From positions 1-35,219 of the forward strand of contig DATDGR010000051.1 in assembly GCA_036521995.1 (NCBI GenBank): DNA of 35,219 nucleotides. The letters run 5' to 3'. Both the position numbers and the translations under genes were made by a program. Below are positions 23,718 to 31,485 of this stretch, piece by piece (positions within the stretch are counted from its first letter, which is position 1; each line of letters begins with the position of its first letter). Below the pieces are notes generated by a model. The model saw only the letters and a list, made by a program, of their open reading frames with translations. It was not told the DNA's origin and made no database searches. Origin of the DNA: Gp13-AA77 sp036521995. Lineage in GTDB: Bacteria; Acidobacteriota; Terriglobia; UBA7540.

Positions 23718-24800
23718 CTACGGATGCCGTGCCAGACGCGAGATCTGACGCAACTCGCCTGCCACGGCGCCCAGCGACAACGCGACGCTGCGGCGGAAAA
23801 CGAGGTGCGCCGCCTCCGCCAAGCGGCCTTGGGCCGCTGACACCGCGGCATCCGATACGGCCACGGCGGCGTGCATCAAGGTGCTGGTATCGCGATAACA
23901 GGCCATCATGCAGGCGGTGCAGCGGTCGCGACAGTCCGCGATAAGGTCGAGATCAAAGACGGAACCCAGGGGCTTCGACCACGCTTCGCAGCGCCAGATA
24001 TTCAGATTCCAATCGAGGTAGAAATACTTGTACCCGCCCACACAGGCGAACATCTGCTCTTCGCCACGCACATAGCGCTCGATATCGTCGATCGAAGCCG
24101 ATGGATTCATAACCGGAAACCGCCCCTTGAGCGACTTGATCGCCTCCAGGGCGCGAACCAGTTCTGCCGAATCGAAATCGATCAAGCGTGAGTCTTCACT
24201 GTAGACAAGAGAAGACGAGCCGAACGGCTTCCGGCGGGGATACGAGAAGATCACAGAATCAAAGCCGAGATCGGCCAGCAGTTCAGGCAAGGCTTCGTAG
24301 CGTACCAGGCGATTCACCGTCACCGACGCCAGGGTCGGAACACCGTGCTCGCGGGCGACAGCCAGACCTTGACGAATGCGCTCGCCGACACCGGGCAGTC
24401 CCCGATTGCGCTCATGCTCCGCCATGGAGTGGCTGTCGATGGAGACGAGCAGCGTTGCCAGACCGGCGGCAATCAACCGTTCGATCAGCTGTGGGAGCAG
24501 CCACCCATTCGTGACCAACCCGGGCCGCATTCCGGCGGCTCGGGCGTCCGCCACGAGGCCGTCGATAGCACGATGCATCAGGGGCTCGCCGCCTTGGAAG
24601 TTCACGTAGCGGATCTCACGGCGATGGAGAATGGGCAGTGCCTGCGCCAGACGAGCCCGGTCGATCCAGCGCCGGTCGCGGGCTACATCCTTATCCCGTG
24701 CGAAAGAGCAGAAATCGCAGGTTGCGTTGCAGACATCTGTAACGGAGATATCGCAGACCGCTGGCACCAGGCGGCGGGCTATTGCGCTCACTTTACCCAT
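23718..24800 (-). CDS. Radical SAM protein with C-terminal Cys cluster
   Basis: A 360-residue radical S-adenosylmethionine protein. The Fe-S motif is CNATCDFC (Cys 24, 28, 31), followed by YVNFQGGEPLMH (GGEP, SAM binding), GLVTNGWLL and LLVSIDSHSMAEHERNRG. The C-terminal part has more Cys (MFACVGGYKYFYLDWNLNIWRCEAW, then CRDRCTACMMACYRD), which suggests an auxiliary cluster as in SPASM-like proteins. The last 50 residues are Ala-rich helix. It lies 82 bases after two small paralogous membrane proteins on the same strand, so a joint role in making and moving a lipid-linked or small product is conceivable. Substrate not predictable. The start ATG at 24800 has only a weak ribosome binding site. 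Confidence 0.88.
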   Translation of the reverse strand: MGKVSAIARRLVPAVCDISVTDVCNATCDFCSFARDKDVARDRRWIDRARLAQALPILHRREIRYVNFQGGEPLMHRAIDGLVADARAAGMRPGLVTNGWLLPQLIERLIAAGLATLLVSIDSHSMAEHERNRGLPGVGERIRQGLAVAREHGVPTLASVTVNRLVRYEALPELLADLGFDSVIFSYPRRKPFGSSSLVYSEDSRLIDFDSAELVRALEAIKSLKGRFPVMNPSASIDDIERYVRGEEQMFACVGGYKYFYLDWNLNIWRCEAWSKPLGSVFDLDLIADCRDRCTACMMACYRDTSTLMHAAVAVSDAAVSAAQGRLAEAAHLVFRRSVALSLGAVAGELRQISRLARHP

Positions 24801-24882
24801 GGGTGATTTCTCAGCCGAACGCTAGCGACAAACGCCTCTACCTGTCCAGTCTAATCTGATCAAGACCAGCTTTCCAAGCCCT

Positions 24883-25254
24883 CTATCCGCCCAGTGTCAC
24901 CAGCGCGACACCAGCCGAAACCAGCAGGATCCCGGCCCAGCGCAAAGGCGTGAGGTGCTCTCCGAGCAGCAGCCTTGCGGCCAGAGCCCCGGTGACATAA
25001 CTGAGGGCGGTGGCTGGGATCGCGAAACTGACGTTCTCCCACGAAAGGAGGGTCAGGAGCGCAAAGAAGTTCAGCGCCAGCAAGCCGATGCCGAGCCAGA
25101 ACCACGGCTGCCGGAGGGCGCGCCGCAGGAAGCCCAGCAAAGACTTGATCGCGAAGCTCTGGACCTCGCCGACCTGTTTCATAGCATGAGTCACAGATAC
25201 TTCACCGCCCGTGGTGCCGAACACGATCAGGACGAGGCAAAGAGCAGTACGCAT
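24883..25254 (-). CDS. Small four-helix EamA/SMR-like membrane protein (second of a pair)
   Basis: A 123-residue protein with four predicted membrane helices, of the DMT/SMR type. Key words are GEVSVTHAMKQVGEV, PWFWLGIGLLALNFFALLTLLSWENVSFAIPATALSYV, LGEHLTPLRWAGILLVSAGVALVTLGG. It is clearly paralogous to the gene just before it (WLGIG, LSW, S.A.P..A..Y, LGE..TP.RW.G..L.SAGVALVT line up). Two bases separate the two genes, and AGGAG for this ATG overlaps the end of the first gene, so they are translationally coupled. Paired unequal SMR subunits are known as heterodimers, for example ArnE/ArnF that flip a lipid-linked sugar; that role here is inference. Confidence 0.85.
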   Translation of the reverse strand: MRTALCLVLIVFGTTGGEVSVTHAMKQVGEVQSFAIKSLLGFLRRALRQPWFWLGIGLLALNFFALLTLLSWENVSFAIPATALSYVTGALAARLLLGEHLTPLRWAGILLVSAGVALVTLGG

Positions 25255-25256
25255 CG

Positions 25257-25682
25257 CTACTCCTGCACCTTACTGCTGGACGGAGTCCGTGTGACGAGTG
25301 CCACGCCGGCGCTGATCAAGGCTACGCCGAGCCAGCGTTGAGGTGTGACCATCTCTCCCAGCACCCAGTGGCCCATCAGGGCAGCCACACCGTAGGTAAT
25401 GGCCAAAACCGGCATCACGAAGCTGTAATCCGCCCAGGAGAGCACGATCATGAAGGAAACCAGAAACATCAACAAGCAGCCGATCCCCAACCAGATCCAG
25501 GGATTGGTGAACGCACGTAGGAACAGTCCGCCCAGCGCCGCGGGTGAGTAGTGGCGCACTTCACCGATCTGCCTCATACCTTTGCCCAGAAGCACGTTGC
25601 CTGTAGGCGCGAACAAGATCGCGGGGACGAGCAGCGCGTAGGTTCTTAATTGCAGGGTTCTGGCTGAGGTCATTGATGCCAT
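25257..25682 (-). CDS. Small four-helix EamA/SMR-like membrane protein (first of a pair)
   Basis: A 141-residue protein with four predicted membrane helices. After the lead MASMTSARTLQLRTYALLVPAILFAPTGNVLLGKGMRQIGEV come PWIWLGIGCLLMFLVSFMIVLSWADYSFVMPVLAITYGVAALMGHWVLGE and TPQRWLGVALISAGVALV. It is the tandem paralogue of the next gene. The first helix differs (NVLLGKGM against SVTHAMKQ), as expected for two halves of a heterodimer. ATG at 25682 or 25673 are both possible; neither has a strong ribosome binding site. It heads the operon that continues into the radical SAM gene. Confidence 0.85.
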   Translation of the reverse strand: MASMTSARTLQLRTYALLVPAILFAPTGNVLLGKGMRQIGEVRHYSPAALGGLFLRAFTNPWIWLGIGCLLMFLVSFMIVLSWADYSFVMPVLAITYGVAALMGHWVLGEMVTPQRWLGVALISAGVALVTRTPSSSKVQE

Positions 25683-25729
25683 TCCGACTTGGCCCCTTCA
25701 AATTTACTCCACCCCCCGCCTTTTGGACT

Positions 25730-25759
25730 ATGTCTTCCGAAATCATGCGTCGAAGACAT
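25730..25759. promoter_or_regulatory. Inverted repeat before the SMR/radical SAM operon
   Basis: ATGTCTTC (25730-25737) and GAAGACAT (25752-25759) are exact inverted 8-base arms with a 14-base spacer, 48 bases before the first gene of the operon. The centre-to-centre distance of 22 bases is about two helical turns, fitting a dimeric regulator. The regulator is not identified. Confidence 0.5.
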
Positions 25760-25815
25760 TCAAGCGTCCCCCTTATCGCCGAAAGTGACCTTTTTCTGCT
25801 TTCCTCTTCATGCCT

Positions 25816-28596
25816 TCATTCATGCCTCAACGCCACCATGGGGTCCACTTTCGTCGCTCGGCGTGCAGGAATCGATGCCGCGAGAATGGCGCAGGCTGCG
25901 AGAATCACCGCGGCCGAGCCGAGGATTACGGGGTCATGGCTTTTGACCCCGTAAAGCTGGTTCACCAGGACGCGGCCTCCCCCGAGCGCCACCGGGAAGC
26001 CGATTCCCAGACCCAGGCCAACTTGCGCGAGCGCGCTACGCAGCACCAGGCCAAGGACATTCCTCCGGCCGGCGCCGAGGGTCATGCGAATGCCGATCTC
26101 GTTGGTTCGGCGCGCCACGTTGTAAGCCGTTACCCCGTAAACGCCGACACAGGCGAGGGCCAGAGCGAGCAGGCCGAATAGCTCCGTCAGCCGGGCGATG
26201 AGCCGATCTTGATTGAAGTTGAGGCTCACTTGGTCCGCGAAACTCATCACGCTTGTGACGGTGAGATTCGGGTCAATTCCGGCGAGGGTGTTCCGCACCA
26301 CGGGTTCCAAGTTTTCCGGTTTGCCCGCAACGTGCAACTCGATGGCACCGATGTAAAGCGAGCCATCGTGGCTCGAGTCTCCGGGTGGGGTTTGCAACAA
26401 GGGCAGAAAGAACGTCGCGTAAGCCGGCCCGCGCGTGTCCTGATACTTCGCATCCTCGACGATCCCGACGATCTCGTAGTCGCCGCTGTGACTCGCGTCC
26501 CCCATCCCGAGGTGCTGCCCAATCGGATTTTGCTTCGGGAAGAACCTGCGGGCGAACGCTTCGTTGATCACCGCAACGTGCTGCGCGGAGAGCGTGTCGC
26601 GCTCCTCGACGGCACGCCCTCGCAGCAGACGCGTGCCGATCGTCTCAAAGTAGTGAGGACCGACCCGGTCCCAAGACGGAGCCACGCCTCGATACTCCTG
26701 CTGCCGTCCTTCGATGTAGGCCCGCCGATTCCAGTTGTCGCGGCCCAGAGGACTGTAGCCCGACAGACTGACGCTGAGCACCCCGGGTATCTGTCCCAGC
26801 GCCTGCTCAAGCTGCTGATAAAGCCCATAGAGCTTATCGGGTCTGTAGCCGGCCAGGGCGGGATCGACGTTTACGATCAGGCGGCCTTGGGTAACGAAGC
26901 CAAAATGCTGGTCTTCCAGACTGCGCAGGCTCTGGGTGAGCAAACCCGCACCAATCAGTAGCACGATCGACAGTGCCACCTGCAGGATCACCAGCGGTTT
27001 CTGAGCTAGCGAGACGCGGTCGCGCGTGGAGCGGCCGGCTCCGCGAAGCGCGTCGGCAGGATCGGAGAGCGACCCAATCCAGGCAGGCGCTACCCCGAAC
27101 GCGATGCCGGTCACCAGCGACAGAAGGAATGCGAATCCAAGTACGGGCAGCGAAGGCCGGGCGCTGATGGGAACGTAGTGCGCCCCTCTGAAAGCGAGGA
27201 GCAAGATGGCGTGCGTCCCGGCATAAGCCACGTACAGGCCCGCCGCGCCGCCAGCCATCGCCAGTAGGACGCTTTCCGTCAGCACCTGCCGGATCAGCCG
27301 CCCTCGCGGCGCGCCGAGCGCCAGCCGAACCGCCGTCTGCACGCGGCTCGAGGCTCCGCGCGCTAGCAGCAGCGTGGCAATGTTGGCGCAGGCGATCAGC
27401 AGGACCAAGCCCGATAGCGTTTCTAGCAGGCGGAGACCCGCGGCGTAATCGGTCTGGATCTGCTCGACACCGCCGCCCGCAGGCGTAAGGTGGACGTGCT
27501 GCCTGGCGATTTCTTGTCGACCTGCATCTCGCAGAGCAGGATCGTTGCGTTGCTGCGGCGAGGACATGGCCTGTCCTCTGGCCCAGAGCCACTGCTGCAA
27601 CTCGGCCGTCAGGTGAGACTGCGTTTCTGCGACCTTGGCTCTCGGCTTCAGGCGTCCGATGAGATAAAGCCACTCCGGTCCGGTCCACTCAACGTCCGGC
27701 CGGCGCAATCGGCTGTTTTGCCCGAGTGGAAGCCAGAAATCGGGAGGATCGCTGCGCAGCGTGTCGCCGTAAAAACCGGGCGGCGCCACACCTTCCACGG
27801 TGTAAGGCACGGTGTTGATGGTGAATGTGGCGCCGATCACCGAAGGATCGCCGCCGAAGCGAGTTTGCCAAGTATGGTGATTCAGCACCACCACCGGAGC
27901 CGCGCCTGAGGTGTCGTCCGCTGGTGTGAGCGGGCGCCCGGCAAAGGCCCTAATACCGAACATCGTGAAGTAGTTGCCGGAGACGAATTCGCCGTTGTAG
28001 GGTTCGGCCGCAGTAGAAACTCCACTGCGCCGCACGCTCAGATCTGATAAGAAGGGCTGGAAGGCCGCTAGCTCGCTGAATTCCGGCGTGTGATCGCGAA
28101 GATTTTCATAGAGGGGATAAGAGTAAAGAACAAAACTGCCTCCGTTCTGAGTTCCGGTCATGACACAGCAATTGTTGTTGTCACCGAGACGATAGAGTTG
28201 TTTTGGATTGACCACGGGCAGCGATGTGAGCATCACTGCGTCCACCAACGTAAAGATGGCGCTGTTGGCGCCGATGACGAGCGCCAATGTCAGCACGGCC
28301 ACCGCCGTGAAGCCAGGGCTTCGGCGCAACTGCCGCAGGCCGTATCGGACATCCTGAATCAACTGTTCGATAGAATTCCACCCCCACATCTCGCGGCTGA
28401 GCTCCTTCAAAGACGTTGCATTCCCAAATTGTCGTCGCGCCGCGTAGTGAGCCTCTTCCGGCGCGAGCCCGGCGTCCCGCTGTTCCTGTTCTCTCAGTTC
28501 AAGGTGGAAGCGCATCTCTTCTTCCAGGTCACGGTCGAACTGCTTTCGACCGAGCAGCATCAGCAGTTGACGTCCGAATTCGCTCAGCCTCCCCAT
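25816..28596 (-). CDS. ABC transporter permease of the ADOP family (MacB/FtsX type)
   Basis: A 926-residue permease of the acidobacterial duplicated orphan permease type. The N-terminal soluble part RKQFDRDLEEEMRFHLELREQEQRDAGLAPEEAHYAARRQFGN is diagnostic. Then come the first helix (GFTAVAVLTLALVIGANSAIFTLVDAV, about 97-122), a periplasmic MacB-like domain, an FtsX core with helices near 385-510, a second periplasmic domain and a second FtsX core ending IPARRATKVDPMVALRHE. The duplicated layout and lack of an ATPase gene beside it fit the family; the ATPase partner must be elsewhere, if used. Substrate unknown, possibly efflux or lipoprotein-type mechanotransport. Such genes are usually preceded by a PadR regulator; here only a relic remains upstream at 28640-28744, with its operator at 28756-28778. 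Confidence 0.93.
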   Translation of the reverse strand: MGRLSEFGRQLLMLLGRKQFDRDLEEEMRFHLELREQEQRDAGLAPEEAHYAARRQFGNATSLKELSREMWGWNSIEQLIQDVRYGLRQLRRSPGFTAVAVLTLALVIGANSAIFTLVDAVMLTSLPVVNPKQLYRLGDNNNCCVMTGTQNGGSFVLYSYPLYENLRDHTPEFSELAAFQPFLSDLSVRRSGVSTAAEPYNGEFVSGNYFTMFGIRAFAGRPLTPADDTSGAAPVVVLNHHTWQTRFGGDPSVIGATFTINTVPYTVEGVAPPGFYGDTLRSDPPDFWLPLGQNSRLRRPDVEWTGPEWLYLIGRLKPRAKVAETQSHLTAELQQWLWARGQAMSSPQQRNDPALRDAGRQEIARQHVHLTPAGGGVEQIQTDYAAGLRLLETLSGLVLLIACANIATLLLARGASSRVQTAVRLALGAPRGRLIRQVLTESVLLAMAGGAAGLYVAYAGTHAILLLAFRGAHYVPISARPSLPVLGFAFLLSLVTGIAFGVAPAWIGSLSDPADALRGAGRSTRDRVSLAQKPLVILQVALSIVLLIGAGLLTQSLRSLEDQHFGFVTQGRLIVNVDPALAGYRPDKLYGLYQQLEQALGQIPGVLSVSLSGYSPLGRDNWNRRAYIEGRQQEYRGVAPSWDRVGPHYFETIGTRLLRGRAVEERDTLSAQHVAVINEAFARRFFPKQNPIGQHLGMGDASHSGDYEIVGIVEDAKYQDTRGPAYATFFLPLLQTPPGDSSHDGSLYIGAIELHVAGKPENLEPVVRNTLAGIDPNLTVTSVMSFADQVSLNFNQDRLIARLTELFGLLALALACVGVYGVTAYNVARRTNEIGIRMTLGAGRRNVLGLVLRSALAQVGLGLGIGFPVALGGGRVLVNQLYGVKSHDPVILGSAAVILAACAILAASIPARRATKVDPMVALRHE

Positions 28597-28639
28597 GACG
28601 AATCTTCAGATTGACTCATTGGCCCCACCCCCCATTGAC

Positions 28640-28744
28640 TCAATGAAGAACCATACGTGCTGGCTGTCGCGCCCTGATGACGGCCCGGGGGGTTCCCAAA
28701 ATCGGCAGATAGGGCGTTCCGGGTGGTATCTCGTCTCTGCGCAA
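28640..28744 (-). pseudogene. Relic of a PadR-family regulator (N-terminus only)
   Basis: From a TTG at 28744, preceded by AGGAGG (reverse complement of 28752-28757) at 7 bases, the frame reads as 34 codons beginning with RRDEIPPGTPYLPILGTP. PadR proteins of ADOP clusters commonly begin like (M)xRxEIPPGTLYLLILKTL. The match in order and spacing is clear, with Leu to Pro changes and loss of the rest of the winged helix: after GTP the sequence is unrelated and stops. The ADOP gene starts 43 bases further on. So the regulator seems deleted while its translation start was kept. The assignment rests on one short stretch. Confidence 0.6.
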
Positions 28745-28755
28745 CCGGCCACCTC

Positions 28756-28778
28756 CTGACATAGTTAGACTATGTCAG
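28756..28778. promoter_or_regulatory. Palindromic operator upstream of the padR relic and ADOP gene
   Basis: CTGACATAG and CTATGTCAG are exact inverted 9-base arms with the 5-base centre TTAGA. The palindrome overlaps the ribosome binding site of the padR relic by two bases and lies 160 bases before the ADOP start. TTGACG on the minus strand at 28795-28790 could be a -35 box just upstream, so a bound regulator would block the promoter. PadR proteins bind such dyads and repress their own operons. Confidence 0.65.
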
Positions 28779-28950
28779 TTAGCCGCGCCCGTCAAGCCCA
28801 TTCTTCAACCGAAGACGCCGAGCGTCCTGATCCCGACGCGGTCCCTCACGCCGGAGGCTCTACCTGGCGCCATCACGAGGTGCTGGAAGCAACGCCCGTC
28901 CGGTGTTATCCTGCGCAATGACCAACGCCCCCGGTCCAGGAGGCCCCTTG

Positions 28951-29784
28951 ATGAGCACGACGAGCGTTCAAGCACAAATCGCATCGGAAAGGATGATCTT
29001 CAGGCAGACGCACACCCGGATTGGCCGGCACATTGCCGTGACGCCTGGCAACAGCGCCATGCAGCACCTGGCGTATGGCCGCATCATTCTGAACTCTGGG
29101 CAGCCTTCGGTGACTTTCAGCAACGGGGATCGGGAGACCGTCTTGATCTGCCTCAAGGGCGACGCGCGCGTCCAGGCAGATGGCAGCGAAACCGGTCTGC
29201 GACAATACGACGCTCTTTACATTCCACGCGATTCCGCGGTAGAGGTGGCGTCGGATTCGTCCGTTGACTTGGCCGAGTTTTCGGCCGAGGTCTCGAAACA
29301 GTATCCCCTGAAGCTGGTGCGGTCAGCGGAGATCACGCCAGAGTCCGGGCTGAAGTTCGGCACCGGGAGCGCCGGCTGCAAGCGCACGGTGAGCATGACG
29401 GTCACAAAGAACGTGCAGGCGGGGAGACTTCTGGTGGGCATCACTGCTTCCGAGCCCGGCCAGTGGACCAGTTGGCCGCCGCACGAGCACGCCCGGATGC
29501 TCGAGGAGATGTACGTCTACTTCGACATGCCCGCGCCCGCCTATGGGATCCAGTTGGTCTACAACAACACCGAATATCCGGAGCTGGTGACGGTGGTGCG
29601 GGAAGGCGACGCCGTGCTGATGCCGAACGGCTACCACCCCAACGTCTCGGTTCCGGGTCACCACATCAGCTTCCTGTGGGCCATGGCCGCCCATCGCGAG
29701 GTAGAGGATCGGCAATATGGCGTGGTGAACGTGCAGCCGGACTTCGCTAACGTGGGCTTGAATTTGTCAGCGGGTGGCCGTTAA
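28951..29784 (+). CDS. KduI/IolB-family sugar-acid isomerase
   Basis: A 277-residue double cupin-like protein of the KduI/IolB family. The C-terminal half has LLVGITASEPGQWTSWPPHEHARMLEEMYVYFDMP, where PPHEH and the following Glu supply metal ligands, and DAVLMPNGYHPNVSVPGHHISFLWAMAAHRE with another His. The YVYFDMP wording leans to KduI (5-keto-4-deoxyuronate isomerase), the GYHP wording to IolB (5-deoxy-glucuronate isomerase), so the exact substrate is open. With the aldolase, SDR and mannonate dehydratase nearby, uronate breakdown is the better guess. ATG 28951 is chosen because AGGAGG (28938-28943) lies 7 bases upstream; the frame is open further left without another such site. Confidence 0.85.
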   Translation: MSTTSVQAQIASERMIFRQTHTRIGRHIAVTPGNSAMQHLAYGRIILNSGQPSVTFSNGDRETVLICLKGDARVQADGSETGLRQYDALYIPRDSAVEVASDSSVDLAEFSAEVSKQYPLKLVRSAEITPESGLKFGTGSAGCKRTVSMTVTKNVQAGRLLVGITASEPGQWTSWPPHEHARMLEEMYVYFDMPAPAYGIQLVYNNTEYPELVTVVREGDAVLMPNGYHPNVSVPGHHISFLWAMAAHREVEDRQYGVVNVQPDFANVGLNLSAGGR

Positions 29785-29863
29785 GTAGGATGCTTGACGG
29801 TGAAGCGCATGACGCCGGGCGCCGGTGCGTAGCCCAGATTCATTAACCCGAAGGGGGTGACTC

Positions 29864-30556
29864 ATGAACAAGGACGAAGCTCGAACGCGCCTCACAGAGA
29901 TCGGGATCATCCCTGTGGTTCGGGCATCCTCTGTCGAGGAGGCGCGATTTGCTGTGGGTGCGGTCGCCGACGGCGGGATTTCAGTGGTTGAGATCACCAT
30001 GGCAGTGCCCGGCGCGCTCGACGCCATCCGGGAACTGGTCAGGACCCTGCCAGATGTGCTGGTGGGAGCCGGATCAGTGCTGGACGAGGAGATGGGCCGG
30101 CGCTGCCTCGACGCCGGGGCGGAGTTTCTGGTAACGACCGGTGTCCGTCTGGACGTCCTGGATCTCGGCCTTAAGGAAAACAAGTTCGCGATGGCCGGTG
30201 CCCTGACGCCCACCGAAGTGCTGACCGCCTGGAACGCTGGTTCTGACTTTGTGAAGATCTTTCCTTGCGCCCAGGTCGGAGGACCCAGTTACATCAAAGC
30301 CCTGAGGGGACCGTTTCCGGACATTCCCCTGGTTCCGACGGGCGGCGTGAACCTGCAAACCGCCAGCGAGTTTATTCAGGTTGGATCGGCTGCGCTGGGC
30401 GTGGGAGCCGAGTTGGTGCTGAAACCGGCCCTCAAATCACGCGCGCATGAAGTGATTCGCGACATGGCGCGCAGGTTCGTGGAGGTAGTGACGGAGGCGC
30501 GCAGTTGGATGACGCCGGTCAAAGAAGCTGCGATCCATGCCCGGAGGGCGTCCTAA
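29864..30556 (+). CDS. eda: KDPG/KDG-type aldolase (2-dehydro-3-deoxy-phosphogluconate aldolase)
   Basis: A 230-residue class I aldolase of the KDPG/KHG family, which splits the keto-deoxy sugar acid into pyruvate and an aldehyde. The Schiff-base Lys131 is in SDFVKIFPC and the acid/base Glu43 in VVEITM; IIPVVRA, VGAGSVLDEE, PTGGVN and ALGVGAELV are family words. In place of the usual E(V/I)TLRT this protein has EITMAV, so the Arg that helps bind the substrate carboxylate in E. coli Eda is missing, which may mean a somewhat different substrate. The start at 29864 follows GGGGGTG. It lies 79 bases after the isomerase gene on the same strand and is probably co-transcribed. The C-terminus is longer than usual by about 20 residues. 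Confidence 0.9.
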   Translation: MNKDEARTRLTEIGIIPVVRASSVEEARFAVGAVADGGISVVEITMAVPGALDAIRELVRTLPDVLVGAGSVLDEEMGRRCLDAGAEFLVTTGVRLDVLDLGLKENKFAMAGALTPTEVLTAWNAGSDFVKIFPCAQVGGPSYIKALRGPFPDIPLVPTGGVNLQTASEFIQVGSAALGVGAELVLKPALKSRAHEVIRDMARRFVEVVTEARSWMTPVKEAAIHARRAS

Positions 30557-30582
30557 GTCTCGGAACGGCGCTGCCGGCGGCC

Positions 30583-31359
30583 TTACTGGTTCACTCCACT
30601 GGCCAGCATGCCGCCGTCCACCACCAGCACGTGGCCGTTGACGTAGCTGGCGGCGTCGGAAGCCAGAAAGACCGCAGCGCCCACCAGCTCCTCGAGCTGG
30701 CCGAACCGCCTCATGGGGTTCCGTATCAAAAACTCGCGGCCGCGTTCGGTGCCGTCGAGCAGGGCGGCGTTGAGGTCGGTGCGAAACACACCCGGTGCGA
30801 TGGCGTTCACGCACACGCCGTGCCGTGCCCATTCCACGGCGAGCGACTGCGTCAGGGACGCGACGGCGGCTTTGCTGGCGGAGTAAGCGGCCACTTCGTA
30901 AAGCCCGATGAAGGAAGCAATGGAAGCGATGTTGATGATGCGGCCGTAGCCGCGCTCGATCATATCGCGGCCGAACAAGCGGCAGGCGCGCAGGGTCCCC
31001 GTCAGGTTGGTTTCGATAATGCCGTTCCATTCCGACTCGGAAACATCCAGGGTCGGGGTGCGCTTGGTTTGGCCGGCGCAATTGATCAGGATCTGTATGC
31101 TGCTGAATTCGCCGGTGACCGCCTGCCGGAAGCGCTCCACGCTGGCGAGGTCCGTGACGTCGCAAGGGGCGTCGAGAGACCGGCGCCCGAGTGCCCGGAT
31201 CTCGTTCGCCGCCGAGCGAACCCGGTCAGCACGACGCCCGGTGGCTACCACGTCGGCCCCGGCGACAGCCAGGCCTTTGGCCAACGCGAGGCCAATGCCG
31301 CTGGTTCCTCCGATAACCACAGCCGTTTTGTTGATGAGATGGAGAAGTGGATGTCCCAT
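30583..31359 (-). CDS. SDR-family sugar-acid dehydrogenase
   Basis: A 258-residue NAD(P)-dependent short-chain dehydrogenase. It has the nucleotide motif IGGTSGIG, the adenine pocket CDVTD, NCAG, the catalytic Ser in INIASIAS and YSASK (Tyr and Lys), then APGVFRTDLN and the C-terminal VNGHVLVVDGGM. Sequence style is that of gluconate 5-dehydrogenase/KduD-like enzymes; with the KduI/IolB and aldolase genes it could interconvert 2-keto-3-deoxygluconate and its diketo form, or oxidise another sugar acid (inference). ATG 31359 is chosen: the frame is open to 31428, but that extension covers the likely promoter and has no family match. It faces eda end to end (26-base gap) and diverges from the mannonate dehydratase gene. 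Confidence 0.88.
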   Translation of the reverse strand: MGHPLLHLINKTAVVIGGTSGIGLALAKGLAVAGADVVATGRRADRVRSAANEIRALGRRSLDAPCDVTDLASVERFRQAVTGEFSSIQILINCAGQTKRTPTLDVSESEWNGIIETNLTGTLRACRLFGRDMIERGYGRIINIASIASFIGLYEVAAYSASKAAVASLTQSLAVEWARHGVCVNAIAPGVFRTDLNAALLDGTERGREFLIRNPMRRFGQLEELVGAAVFLASDAASYVNGHVLVVDGGMLASGVNQ

Positions 31360-31398
31360 GATCAATCGATCCCCCGGAACCTCGAATGGCAAATCGAA

Positions 31399-31428
31399 AC
31401 TATACACAACCTCGAAAGCCGCCGCCAA
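31399..31428 (-). promoter_or_regulatory. Candidate promoter of the SDR gene
   Basis: On the minus strand TTGGCG (31428-31423), 18 bases, then TATAGT (31404-31399). The -10 box is about 40 bases before ATG 31359, which supports that start. The -35 match is four of six. Confidence 0.4.
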
Positions 31429-31485
31429 ATCCGAAGCCTGTGATCGTGGGCGCCGGATGAGGCTCGCTAAGGTACAAGGTTAGCA

